Of a DNA stretch of 40,304 nucleotides, positions 1 to 7,814 are shown one piece after another. The notes under the pieces were generated by a model. The model saw only the letters and a program-made list of their open reading frames with translations. It ran no database searches and was not told the DNA's origin. The position numbers and the translations under genes are program-made. The stretch's first letter is position 1. Each line of letters opens with the position of its first letter. Source of the stretch: an uncultured Thiodictyon sp. (GTDB lineage Bacteria; Pseudomonadota; Gammaproteobacteria; Chromatiales; Chromatiaceae); the NCBI GenBank assembly GCA_903837595.1, contig CAILVI010000306.1:1-40304 (forward strand), given 5' to 3'.

Positions 1-20
1 ACCGCCGCAGCGGTGTCACG
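1..20. repeat. Partial GTGACACCGC-family palindrome
   Basis: The window opens with ACCGCCGCAGCGGTGTCACG, the right part of the palindrome also found complete at 27478, 33501 and 39309. The left part lies outside the window. Confidence 0.5.
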
Positions 21-72
21 GATGGGTTGGGCGGAGTTATGAGCGACGACGCGACGGCGCCGCCACGAACGA

Positions 73-747
73 TCAACCGTTCTTGGTCGCCGTCGGCTCG
101 GCCTCCAACCACTCCAGGAAGCTCTGGGAATCGACAATGACGCCGTCTCCGGCGACCTTCAGCGCCAGGTTGGCCTCGTAGAACTTATCCTCGCCGATCA
201 GTTTGGTGGCCTTCTCTACTGCACTGAGGGTGGGTTCGAGCGGCAGCAGCACGGCCGTCAGATTGACAGCGACCCCGCCATCGCGCAAGACCTCCACGGC
301 CTTCTTGTTTTCGCCCTTTTTCAAATGCTCGTTGACCTTGGCAATCTGGGCCGCCTTCTCCGGCGTGTAGACGAACTCGTCGGCGACCGACAATTGGGCA
401 TCGATCGGAATGAGGGTGTCGGTGCTCGCCTTCTTCGGCTTGAAGGCGAGTTGCGCGGCGGTCTTCTTAGCCGCCTCAAGCTCGGTCTTGGCGTGGGCGA
501 GCAGCTTCTCTGCCTCTTTTGGATGGCCCTCGAAGATGGCGAGGCGCGCCGCATAGATCGCCCGTAATGCCTGTAAGCCCTCATCCGAGAGCTTGACGCC
601 CGCGTGTTCCGCTTGCGCTGCCTCGGCGAGCATCAGGCCGGGGGCGAACGCGGGCCGCTGGGTATCGGCCTGTGCGACCGTGCCCCATCCGAGGGTTGCG
701 GCAACCAGGGTGGCAGCCATCGTCTTAACAAACGCTTTGTTCTTCAT
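73..747 (-). CDS. YfdX family secreted protein
   Basis: 224 residues. The N-terminus is a signal peptide (Lys-rich start, hydrophobic run, cleavage near residues 25-28 after VAQA), so the protein should be periplasmic. The remainder is Ala/Lys/Glu-rich and helical, with the YfdX-family pattern (a LLAHAKTELEAAKK helix, then PIDAQLSVADEF, then a long helical tail). E. coli YfdX belongs to the EvgA acid-response regulon and its biochemical role is poorly defined. ATG at 747 is the only reasonable start because it places the signal peptide at the N-terminus. It lies downstream of the glutaminase gene on the same strand with a 232-bp gap. Family assignment is from recognised sequence pattern; the stress role is inferred from the family and the neighbouring acid-stress-type genes. 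Confidence 0.85.
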   Translation of the reverse strand: MKNKAFVKTMAATLVAATLGWGTVAQADTQRPAFAPGLMLAEAAQAEHAGVKLSDEGLQALRAIYAARLAIFEGHPKEAEKLLAHAKTELEAAKKTAAQLAFKPKKASTDTLIPIDAQLSVADEFVYTPEKAAQIAKVNEHLKKGENKKAVEVLRDGGVAVNLTAVLLPLEPTLSAVEKATKLIGEDKFYEANLALKVAGDGVIVDSQSFLEWLEAEPTATKNG

Positions 748-979
748 GTTTCAGCCTTCGGTTTTCATGAGTTTGCAGAACATTTTGGCGCATTGGATGA
801 ATCGCTGCGCTCGTTGATGAGACGCTCCGTGTCCCCGGTCACGTCCGGCCTCGCATCGCCGTCCATCGCTATCAGTATCGGACGTGACGCTTGACTCCTG
901 GTATCCAATTGCACCCTATGTTTCATACCGACCCCAACGGGGTCGAACATATCAGACCAGGGCAACGCCCTGGGTTTAC

Positions 980-1987
980 TCATGCGCCCGGCACTCGGTA
1001 CAGGTCCCATCCCATGGCCTTCGCAACGTGTGCCACCATCAGTTGTCCACGCACGCTGTTGCCGCTGAAGTCGAGCGGCGGCGAGAACCCGGCAATGGCC
1101 GCGACCCCCGGCATCACGGCGAGGATGCCGCCACCCATGCCGCTCTTACCCGGTAGGCCTACCGTGGAGGCCCAGTTCCCAGAGCTGTTATAGAGCCCTG
1201 CCATCGCCATCTCGGCGAGTATATGCGGCACGTTGTGGGCCGTCAGTACGTGCTCTTTGGTTAATGGATTGACGCCGCCCGCGGCCAGCGTCGCGCCCAT
1301 TGCTGCCAGGTCCGCACAGTTAATGAGTGTCGAGCATTGCCGCGCATAGACCTCGCACGCCTCCCTGGGGTCGCAGTACAGGATCTCGTCGGCATACAGA
1401 AAGGAGGCGAGGGCGCGGATGTGGTAGTTGGTCGACTGTTCCGATTGGTCGACCTCGTCCGAGCGCTCGATCCGGCGCCCGGCGAGCCGGCATTGCATGG
1501 CGAGGATCTGGGCGCAGCGGTCCTGCGCGTCGTTCGCCTCGATCACGCTGATCATCGTCAGCGCACCGGCATTGACCAAGGGTCCGAGCGGGCGATCACC
1601 GTGCAATTCCAGCGTGGTTACGGAATGGAACGATAGCCCGCCGGCGTCGGCGCCGATCCGCTTCTCGATCTCATCCGATCCGTGTTGCTCCAGGGCGAGC
1701 GCCAGCGAGCAGACCTCGGAGATCGACTCAATGGCAAACGCGTAGCGGGTGTCGCCCGCCTCGAAGACCTGGCCATCGACCGTGACTACTGCCACCCCCG
1801 CGAGCGCCGCGGGGACGGAAGCGAGATAGGGGATATAGCTCGCATTGGCCCCCCCCGGCGCTCGGCCATACCGGGCATGGGCCTGCGTCACGGCGGCGGC
1901 GATGGCCTGGTTATTAAAGTCGTTGCGCGCGGCCATCGTCAGTCGGCTTGTCCATCGTGATGGTTCTCTTTGCGTTGTAATCGTCAT
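980..1987 (-). CDS. glsA: Glutaminase A family, altered catalytic motif
   Basis: 335 residues covering the whole serine-type glutaminase fold (L-glutamine to glutamate plus ammonia, cytoplasmic). Recognisable blocks are YIPYLA (51-56), the FAIESIS segment (84-90), PLGPLVNAGAL, the NYHIRALASFL region, NPLTKEHV, and the LPGKSGMGGGI glycine-rich block with the second conserved Lys. The normal Ser-x-x-Lys dyad reads Ser88-Ile-Ser-Glu91 here: the Lys codon (AAG) is GAG at 1717-1715. This single-base change would be expected to abolish or alter activity. ATG 1987 is preferred over a TTG nine codons upstream. In E. coli the homologue YbaS supplies ammonia for acid resistance, which fits the neighbours. 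Family call is firm; activity is doubtful. Confidence 0.9.
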   Translation of the reverse strand: MTITTQREPSRWTSRLTMAARNDFNNQAIAAAVTQAHARYGRAPGGANASYIPYLASVPAALAGVAVVTVDGQVFEAGDTRYAFAIESISEVCSLALALEQHGSDEIEKRIGADAGGLSFHSVTTLELHGDRPLGPLVNAGALTMISVIEANDAQDRCAQILAMQCRLAGRRIERSDEVDQSEQSTNYHIRALASFLYADEILYCDPREACEVYARQCSTLINCADLAAMGATLAAGGVNPLTKEHVLTAHNVPHILAEMAMAGLYNSSGNWASTVGLPGKSGMGGGILAVMPGVAAIAGFSPPLDFSGNSVRGQLMVAHVAKAMGWDLYRVPGA

Positions 1988-2027
1988 AAGCACGCCGCGC
2001 TCCGATTGATACAATTATCATCGGGTG

Positions 2028-2039
2028 CTGTGATCACAG
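2028..2039. promoter_or_regulatory. Operator-like palindrome, copy 1
   Basis: The 12-bp perfect palindrome CTGTGATCACAG lies 41 bp upstream of the glutaminase ATG. The 10-bp core recurs at 2278-2287. A repeated perfect palindrome in a divergent intergenic region is typical of an autoregulated operator. The binding protein is unknown; the adjacent winged-HTH protein is the obvious candidate. Confidence 0.5.
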
Positions 2040-2195
2040 TGACCTTGGGAGAGAAGTTAGCCAAGTGCGCCGGGACTGACAAGCGTTCGGTTACTCAGAA
2101 TGGGTCAAGACCTGAAATGATAAGTGGTGTTGCAACCGGTGGAGCGGGGCAGCGACCAGGGGCCTATCGCGGAGCGCCCTTGGTCACTAGTACTC

Positions 2196-2248
2196 GTCGC
2201 GGCCTGGGGGCCGCTCCTGCGGCGTAGGAGCGGCCCCCAGGCCGCGAC
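2196..2248. repeat. REP-like perfect 23-bp inverted repeat
   Basis: Arms 2196-2218 and 2226-2248 are perfectly complementary over 23 bp around a 7-nt loop. The core is GGCCTGGGGGCCGCTCCT. It resembles the other GC-rich palindromes of this window in form but not in exact sequence. It could act as a bidirectional transcription block or REP element. No U-tract follows. Confidence 0.8.
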
Positions 2249-2277
2249 GGGCTGCGGCGACGACCGGTGGCCGGAAT

Positions 2278-2287
2278 TGTGATCACA
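2278..2287. promoter_or_regulatory. Operator-like palindrome, copy 2
   Basis: Perfect palindrome TGTGATCACA, identical to the core at 2029-2038, 142 bp upstream of the winged-HTH gene. Spacing between the two copies is 249 bp, so looping between them is possible. It is shorter than a CRP site (TGTGA-N6-TCACA), having no spacer. Confidence 0.5.
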
Positions 2288-2428
2288 GCCGGGGGAATAG
2301 GCCGTACACTGGTCGGTCGCGTGCCCTTGCTGCAACCCGATCCGTATGCTAAGTTCGGCTGCAATTGCTTGACTGACTGGCCGCCTCTGGGCGGCCCGTA
2401 GCGTTGCCTGATCGAACCTGGAGTTGCC

Positions 2429-3541
2429 ATGAGTTTTACTACCGATGGCGGCGCAGGGGGTGCCGAGTCCGCAAAGAGTCCTGCAATCGCCGGTGTGGTC
2501 CCGTCCGACCCCGCGGCTGCGCGGGCCGAGCTGCCGCTCACACTGCTCTGCGCCGGTTACCACCTGCGTCTGCTCAACGCGGTACGCGCGCGTTTCGATG
2601 GCCACGCCGAGCGCGTGGTGCTGCCGATCCTGCTGTGGCTGGCTACGCTGCTGTGCGCTCCGAATTCGGAGGTTGCGTGTGCAGCCGCGGTGGTGCTGGA
2701 GGGCCTAGGTCTGGAGACGCGGCCAACGCCGCGCAGCTATTCACTGCGCGAGATCGAGCAGGCGACCGGCCTGCCGCGTGAGACGCTGCGGCGCACCGCC
2801 GGGCAACTCCAGGGCTTTGGCTGGATCGAGCGCGACGGCAAGGACCAATTGACCGTCACCCCGCGTTTCACCGACTACCTGTGGGCCGATGGCGGTTCGG
2901 CGCGGCTGGAGGATTTCCGTTGGACCGCGGCGCGACTGCGGGAACTCTCCGACCCGGCCTGCGCTGGGATCTGCGTGTCCGCTGCGGATGCCCTGGCGGC
3001 CATGCGTGCGTGCCGTGGCGACGAATTGTTCCGGTCGAACCGCTGGGCGGCGCCGAGGGCATTGGCGCCGCCATTGGCCGCTGCCGCCGTGGTCTATCTG
3101 TGCGGCCACAACCTGCGGCACCTGTTGGCCCTGGCGCCGGCGTTCGACGGCGACCTGCTGCAAGCCGTCCTGCTCGGGGAACTCGGCCACCGCAACGTCA
3201 CGGCCCTGGCACCAAGTGCCGCCAAGCGCGACGACGATCTCGCCACCGTCATGAAGCTCGAGCAGCCGGATGCGAGCCTGTGGGACGATCCCCAGCGCGC
3301 CTGCAATGTACTGTCGCTCGCGAACTGCCTGAATGTCCCTTACGAGACGACGCGGCGTAAGCTGGCGCAGCTCGGCAAACGCGGCCTGGTGCTCCGCGAC
3401 GAGCGGGGACTCTATTGGGTTCAACCGAGTGCACAGGATCACTTTCGGGAGTTCAATCGGGAGCAACGCGCCGATATGCTGGCCACCGCGGCCAGGATCG
3501 AGGCGCTCGCACCCGCACCGGATCACTCCGGCGTGTCGTAA
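2429..3541 (+). CDS. Internally duplicated winged-HTH protein, putative regulator
   Basis: 370 residues, no signal peptide. The protein consists of two similar halves. Each has a helical region (residues ~35-85 with LCAGYHLRLL; ~215-260 with YLCGHNLRHLL) followed by a winged helix-turn-helix: the first reads IEQATGLPRETLRR ... GWIERDG, the second LANCLNVPYETTRR ... GLVLRDERG. In both, the 'polar-E-T-x-R-R' recognition helix and the wing with D/G are visible. I do not recognise a named family. The duplication implies one chain carries two DNA-binding modules. ATG 2429 has a GGAG ribosome-binding site 7 nt upstream. The gene converges on the isomerase gene and overlaps its 3' end by 19 bp. Likely role: local regulator, possibly acting at the TGTGATCACA palindromes upstream. 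This is inference. Confidence 0.75.
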   Translation: MSFTTDGGAGGAESAKSPAIAGVVPSDPAAARAELPLTLLCAGYHLRLLNAVRARFDGHAERVVLPILLWLATLLCAPNSEVACAAAVVLEGLGLETRPTPRSYSLREIEQATGLPRETLRRTAGQLQGFGWIERDGKDQLTVTPRFTDYLWADGGSARLEDFRWTAARLRELSDPACAGICVSAADALAAMRACRGDELFRSNRWAAPRALAPPLAAAAVVYLCGHNLRHLLALAPAFDGDLLQAVLLGELGHRNVTALAPSAAKRDDDLATVMKLEQPDASLWDDPQRACNVLSLANCLNVPYETTRRKLAQLGKRGLVLRDERGLYWVQPSAQDHFREFNREQRADMLATAARIEALAPAPDHSGVS

Positions 3542-5868
3542 TAGGTCAGGTCCAGGACCCCGGCCTCGGCCTTGCGGTGACTGAAATTCCAGTCATTGAT
3601 CCAGTCGTAGAAGGGCCACAGGCGGGCGCTGTTGCGCAGGATGGCGTAGCGTTCCTTGAATGCCTCCCAATCGGCCGGGCTTGCGACGGCGCTCAGTGCG
3701 CTAAGGAAGGGCGCCGCCTGGTCCATGTCCAACTCGACGAAGAGATTGGGGAAGCCGTTGATGATCGTCGGGTAGACGCTGAGCGAATAGAGGTCCGGCA
3801 CCGCCTCACCATCCTGGAAGAGCAGGGTGAATTGGGACTTGAAGACCCGGTTGACGACCAGTGAGTAGACCCGCGACTGCGCGCCCCGCTTGAGCCGCAG
3901 CAGGGTGACGCTCGGCAGGTAGCGGGTGAATGCCTTGCCCTTGATCACGGTGAGGGTGGAGATGGCGCGCTCCCAGTCGTCGAAGCCGGCGATGGGGGTC
4001 TTCAGATCCACTACGGGCTTGATATCCGGGTTGAGGAGGTCCGCAGGACCGGCGATCTGCGGGCCCAGATGTTGTGCGATCTGCTCGACCAGCCCGGCCA
4101 GGGACCGCTTGCCGTCGCCCGCGTCCCCGGTCGGTTGGGCGGCCCCGGCGAAGGGGATCAGGTCCAGCCCCAGTGAACCGATGCCCTGGGTCCAGGTGTG
4201 CCGGACGGCTGCGCGGCTGCCCGGGGGCAGGAGCAGGAGGAAGTTGTCCTCGAACTCCTGGCGCAGGAAGTTGAAGAAGAGCAGGGTCGTAAGCTTGCCC
4301 AGATCGCCCCCCCAATATTTGAAGCCGGCGACCGTGTCATAGTACATCCGCTCCAGCCCGCTGTAGCTCATCAACCAATAGGTGCGCGGGGTGCCGCCCT
4401 GGCGCCCCAGGACCACGGAGACATTGGTTTGGTGCCGCATTACCGTCAGCCAGGCGTTGCGGTTCTGGCCGCCGCCGTCCCAGATGGCGTCGATCGACCA
4501 GCCTTGGGGCCGTAACTTCGCCAGGGCCTTGCCGTAGGCATCCACATAGGCGGCGTCGCCGAAGATCGAGCGGTCCATGAAGGTGTTCCAGGTGGAGAGC
4601 CCGAGCTCCGGGTCCTGGACCGAGACATCGGCCTTGGGGTCGAGGAAGAAGACCCAGAACTGATCCTTGACCGCGTAGGTGGCGGTCTGCCCCAGACACA
4701 CCGGGCCATAAATCACACCGGAGGTGACGGCCTGCGCATTCTCCAGCAGAAAGCGATAGCGCGCCTGCGCGGGGATGGCGCGAAAGACGCTGAAGGGATT
4801 GCCGATCCCCCAGGGCGCGTCGAGCGGGGCCGAAGCGTCCCAATGGGCATCAGCCCCCAGGAACAGCTCATCAAGGTGGGCAATGTCGTTGGGCTTGAGC
4901 CGCCACACGAAGAGGTTCTTTTGCACCGGTGCACTGGTTTGCTTGCTCAGCCGATACCAGAAGCGTTTGACCCCGGCGTAGGTATAGGGGTCGTCGTAGG
5001 GCAGACCCGTACCGATGACGGTCACCGGTTGACCCGGCGGGGACGAGGAGCGCACCAGCCGGAAGTGCGCGCCCGGTTCCTCATCCAGCACGATCGCTGC
5101 CAGGTAGAGATGCTCGAAGATATAGCGGGAGACCAGTTGGTGGCGTGGGTCCGGGTCGTTGAAGAAGGCCTCCCAGCGCGCCACCGCTGCCGGCTGGGCG
5201 ACCCGCTCGGCCGCCTGCCGCTCCTCGTCGCTCGGACCCGGGGCGCCGGCGCCGATCCAGCGTGTCAGGGTGTCGAAGTCCTTGCGCTCGATCGCCGGCA
5301 GCCCGAAGGGCATCCCCCGGGCCGGGTTCTGCGCCAATTGCGCGCCGAGCGCGGCCGGGGTGGAGGGACAACTGTAGGCGTAGCGGTTGGCATAGACCGG
5401 GGTCAGCGCCGCGCGTGAGAACCCCGGCTGATTGAAGGCGGTACCGGCGGCCAGCAAGCGGTAGATCAGCGAACCGTCCACGTTCTCCCGGGGCCTTCCG
5501 GCGTCGGCCAGCACGGGGTAGAAGCCCATTTGGCGCCACGCCGCGAGCGTGGGGGCCGCATCCATATCGGTGCGCGGATAGGCCTCAATATGATTGGCAT
5601 AGGGGTTGAGGCCGAAGCCGCCGCGCTGCACGCCCGCGAATGAGTCGAGCTTGAGGTTGCAGGGCGAGCCCAGGCAGCCGTGACACGCGATACAGCGCCG
5701 GTTGAATATTGACTGGATGTCCCGGTCGTAGCGGATCGGTGTCGTCTGATCCACCGGCGGGACCGGCACAGACGGCGGCTTGGTTGCCGCGTCGGCCAGC
5801 ATCCAGATGCCGCCGATCTCGGCGGCGAGCAGGATGGCAGCAAGCCAGGCGGACAGGCGGATCGACAT
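3523..5868 (-). CDS. cti: Fatty acid cis/trans isomerase
   Basis: 781 residues, matching the usual ~770 of Cti. An N-terminal hydrophobic segment (residues 5-26) exports the protein to the periplasm. A cytochrome-c type heme motif CIACH follows at residues 59-63. Cti converts cis- to trans-unsaturated fatty acids in membrane phospholipids, rigidifying membranes under solvent, heat or other envelope stress. Later blocks typical of the family include GMPFGLPAIE, a WIGAGAPGP stretch, YLAAIVLDE, FWYRLSKQT, and PFYDWINDWNFSHRKAEAGVLDL split across the C-terminus. ATG 5868 has GGAGCG upstream and precedes the export signal; a longer in-frame extension has no such support. The gene is 79 bp downstream of hdeD on the same strand, so co-transcription is plausible. 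Convergent overlap with the winged-HTH gene. Confidence 0.95.
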   Translation of the reverse strand: MSIRLSAWLAAILLAAEIGGIWMLADAATKPPSVPVPPVDQTTPIRYDRDIQSIFNRRCIACHGCLGSPCNLKLDSFAGVQRGGFGLNPYANHIEAYPRTDMDAAPTLAAWRQMGFYPVLADAGRPRENVDGSLIYRLLAAGTAFNQPGFSRAALTPVYANRYAYSCPSTPAALGAQLAQNPARGMPFGLPAIERKDFDTLTRWIGAGAPGPSDEERQAAERVAQPAAVARWEAFFNDPDPRHQLVSRYIFEHLYLAAIVLDEEPGAHFRLVRSSSPPGQPVTVIGTGLPYDDPYTYAGVKRFWYRLSKQTSAPVQKNLFVWRLKPNDIAHLDELFLGADAHWDASAPLDAPWGIGNPFSVFRAIPAQARYRFLLENAQAVTSGVIYGPVCLGQTATYAVKDQFWVFFLDPKADVSVQDPELGLSTWNTFMDRSIFGDAAYVDAYGKALAKLRPQGWSIDAIWDGGGQNRNAWLTVMRHQTNVSVVLGRQGGTPRTYWLMSYSGLERMYYDTVAGFKYWGGDLGKLTTLLFFNFLRQEFEDNFLLLLPPGSRAAVRHTWTQGIGSLGLDLIPFAGAAQPTGDAGDGKRSLAGLVEQIAQHLGPQIAGPADLLNPDIKPVVDLKTPIAGFDDWERAISTLTVIKGKAFTRYLPSVTLLRLKRGAQSRVYSLVVNRVFKSQFTLLFQDGEAVPDLYSLSVYPTIINGFPNLFVELDMDQAAPFLSALSAVASPADWEAFKERYAILRNSARLWPFYDWINDWNFSHRKAEAGVLDLTYYDTPE

Positions 5869-5918
5869 GATGCGCTCCGATCTGGGGCTTGGTGGGGGGT
5901 GTGCCCCGCCGGGGGGTA

Positions 5919-5940
5919 ACCGGCCCGCTTCCGGGCCGGT
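5919..5940. terminator. GC hairpin between hdeD and cti
   Basis: Arms 5919-5927 and 5932-5940 (ACCGGCCCG / CGGGCCGGT) form a perfect 9-bp stem with a 4-nt loop just past the hdeD stop. No U-tract follows in either direction, so it may only attenuate or stabilise the mRNA rather than terminate it. Confidence 0.5.
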
Positions 5941-5947
5941 CAGTGGC

Positions 5948-6565
5948 TCAAGTCGCCGCGGCTGCACTGCCGGCGGCTGGTGCCTGCGCCTTGCTCACGC
6001 GACGCGCGGCCAGCGCGACGAAGATCGACGCCCAGCCATTGAGCAATAGCTCGACGGCCACGAACAACCCGATGACCCAGGTCCCCGACACCGGCCATTG
6101 GGCAAAGATGACGCCACCGAGCAGCATCGAGATGATCCCGCCGAGCACCGCCCAGACCCATCCTGGTGAGCCCCGGTGTTGGATGGCCATCACGATGCGC
6201 AGCAGCCCGACGGCGACCAGGACGCCCGCGATGATCAGGGTAAAGGTGCCCGAGGCCAGCAGTGGGTCCTGGACGATCAAATACCCCGCCAGGATGTACA
6301 AGGCGGCCGCAAGCACGTGCTCCAACACGCATCGCCAGCCCCGGCAACTGAAGGCGCCGACCAGTTGGAAACCCCCGCCGACCAGCAGCAGCCAACCGAA
6401 AAACAGAACGGTGACGAGGGTCAAGCTGAAGCTGGCGCCGAGCCCGATGGTCCCGAGCACGATGGACAGGACACCAAGGCCAAGCAGCCAGCCCCAGTTT
6501 TTCTGCAGATCTCCGAACAGGGCGATCTGCGCGGCGGGCAGCGGGGCAATTTCGATATCGGACAT
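5948..6565 (-). CDS. hdeD: HdeD family acid-resistance membrane protein
   Basis: 205 residues with six predicted membrane helices in three repeated pairs (DUF308): around WGWLLGLGVLSIVLG, LVTVLFFGWLLLVGG, VLAAALYILAGYLI, LIIAGVLVAVGLLRI, VLGGIISMLLGGVIF and GLFVAVELLLNGWA. HdeD is an inner-membrane protein of the E. coli acid-fitness island; its mechanism is unknown. ATG 6565 has GGAG nine bases upstream; an in-frame TTG five codons earlier is less likely. The preceding gene on the same strand ends at 6673 and cti starts at 5868, so a three-gene stress operon is likely. A second, fused HdeD-like protein is encoded at 21216-22577. Confidence 0.9.
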   Translation of the reverse strand: MSDIEIAPLPAAQIALFGDLQKNWGWLLGLGVLSIVLGTIGLGASFSLTLVTVLFFGWLLLVGGGFQLVGAFSCRGWRCVLEHVLAAALYILAGYLIVQDPLLASGTFTLIIAGVLVAVGLLRIVMAIQHRGSPGWVWAVLGGIISMLLGGVIFAQWPVSGTWVIGLFVAVELLLNGWASIFVALAARRVSKAQAPAAGSAAAAT

Positions 6566-6672
6566 GTCAATCGGCTCCAAGTGATGTTAGACGGCACAGG
6601 GGGGAGGGCATGTTACCGCCCATCAATCGTATCGCGCCGGCGCCCCGCGGCGGCACTGTTGCAGGTCAACCG

Positions 6673-7257
6673 CTAGGACACCGGTCGCGCCGCGGCGAAC
6701 TTATACCTAAAGACGATCCAGAGCGCGACGACGGACAGTGGCAACACCACCAGGAAGACCGACATTTGGTCCAAGAACCCGATCGCCACGGCAATGACTG
6801 CGAGGATTCCACCGAGCAGCATGAAGGTCCAGTCGAAATGCACCCCGGCCAGGTAACTGCATACTGCCAGGACCAGGAGTGAGTAAACGGAGGCTGCCCC
6901 CCGATCGGTGATTCCAGTCGCCTCGAATAGCAGGATGATCTTGATCGCAATCAGGGCACCCAGCCAGTGGAGGACCTCGGTGCGAATCATCGGCCACACG
7001 GGTTGCGCCTGCTGCTTGGCCTTGAGCCAGGCCCGTACCACGCTGATCCCGGCATAAACCAGTACCACGCCAAACCAGTAAAACCAGAGGAACCTGCCTT
7101 TTTCCTCGACCTCCGACACCCCGGCGCCCACCAACGCCAGCGCCAGCATGGCGCCAAAGACCCAAAAATCGGCGCGCCGGGTCCGCGATTCCAGTTCGGC
7201 CAGTGATGGGAAACCGCGATTCGCGCTCCCTTGCGCCTGCGCAGTTACATTGGACAT
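6673..7257 (-). CDS. Six-helix membrane protein of unknown function
   Basis: 194 residues. After a ~30-residue cytoplasmic start there are six predicted membrane helices: FWVFGAMLALALVG, FLWFYWFGVVLVYAG, HWLGALIAIKIILLF, SVYSLLVLAVCSYLAG, TFMLLGGILAVIAVAIG and FLVVLPLSVVALWIVF. I do not recognise the family. ATG 7257 has a GGAG site nine bases upstream and is preferred to an extension of 42 residues that lacks membrane or family features. It is followed on the same strand by hdeD (107-bp gap) and cti. The context suggests an envelope-stress role, but that is inference. Confidence 0.75.
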   Translation of the reverse strand: MSNVTAQAQGSANRGFPSLAELESRTRRADFWVFGAMLALALVGAGVSEVEEKGRFLWFYWFGVVLVYAGISVVRAWLKAKQQAQPVWPMIRTEVLHWLGALIAIKIILLFEATGITDRGAASVYSLLVLAVCSYLAGVHFDWTFMLLGGILAVIAVAIGFLDQMSVFLVVLPLSVVALWIVFRYKFAAARPVS

Positions 7258-7814
7258 GGTTGTTCTCCGATTAGTTATTGCCGACATCATACAAGAGCAC
7301 CGCGGGCGATGATCAATCGCCACTGAGCATGCCGGCCGCGGGACGACGGCTGGCATGCTGCCCGTGGCTTCGTCGTCGGTCATCGGCGCGTCTTACAGGT
7401 CCGCCAAGGTACGGGCCATCCTTTGGCAAACTGAACCGCCCCAAGCGCTCGATATCACGATCAACGACGCGACTACGGCGTGATCCGGGCGAATTTACCG
7501 GTTTGTGAATCTAACGCCCGAATGCGATTGCTGGCTAGTCGCAGCATACCCATTTTGGGTCACTCGACCATCGACTCTGGGGGGCCGCACCCCAGTGCGG
7601 CCCGGCCTCGCGCCACACGGTAGCGCTGCGATGACTAGCGAGGTTTCGCCGCACTGGGGTGCGGCGGTCCCGGGCGGACCGAAGACCAAACTAAACGCCC
7701 CGACGGTGATCAGCGGGTCGCGTTGCAGGTCGGGACGCTGATTTGCCGCATGTATTTACATAATCTTTATTATCGGCCATCATAATGTCGACGCAAAGCA
7801 GGCATGTCTGTGTA
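7258..7814. other. Gene-free region with a nested inverted repeat
   Basis: 557 bp between two minus-strand genes. It contains the nested palindrome at 7584-7665. The rest shows no convincing gene; short open frames here lack ribosome-binding sites and family features. Confidence 0.6.
7584..7665. repeat. Nested inverted repeat (REP-like pair)
   Basis: Arms 7584-7601 and 7648-7665 are perfect 18-bp inverted copies of GCCGCACCCCAGTGCGGC. Each arm is itself a 7-bp hairpin. The intervening 46 bp is unique. The same CGCACCCCA/TGGGGTGCG core recurs in the repeat at 11385-11484, so this is a dispersed family arranged as inverted pairs. Confidence 0.8.

Larger units (their letters stand above)
2015..2428. 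other. Intergenic region with operator-like palindromes
   Basis: This 414-bp region lies between the divergent glutaminase and winged-HTH genes. It holds two copies of the palindrome TGTGATCACA and one large perfect hairpin, each listed separately. No other gene was seen. Confidence 0.7.

Noticed and set aside
2105-2605. Minus-strand frames overlapping the winged-HTH start
   Set aside because: They are shadows of GC-rich sequence passing through a perfect hairpin.
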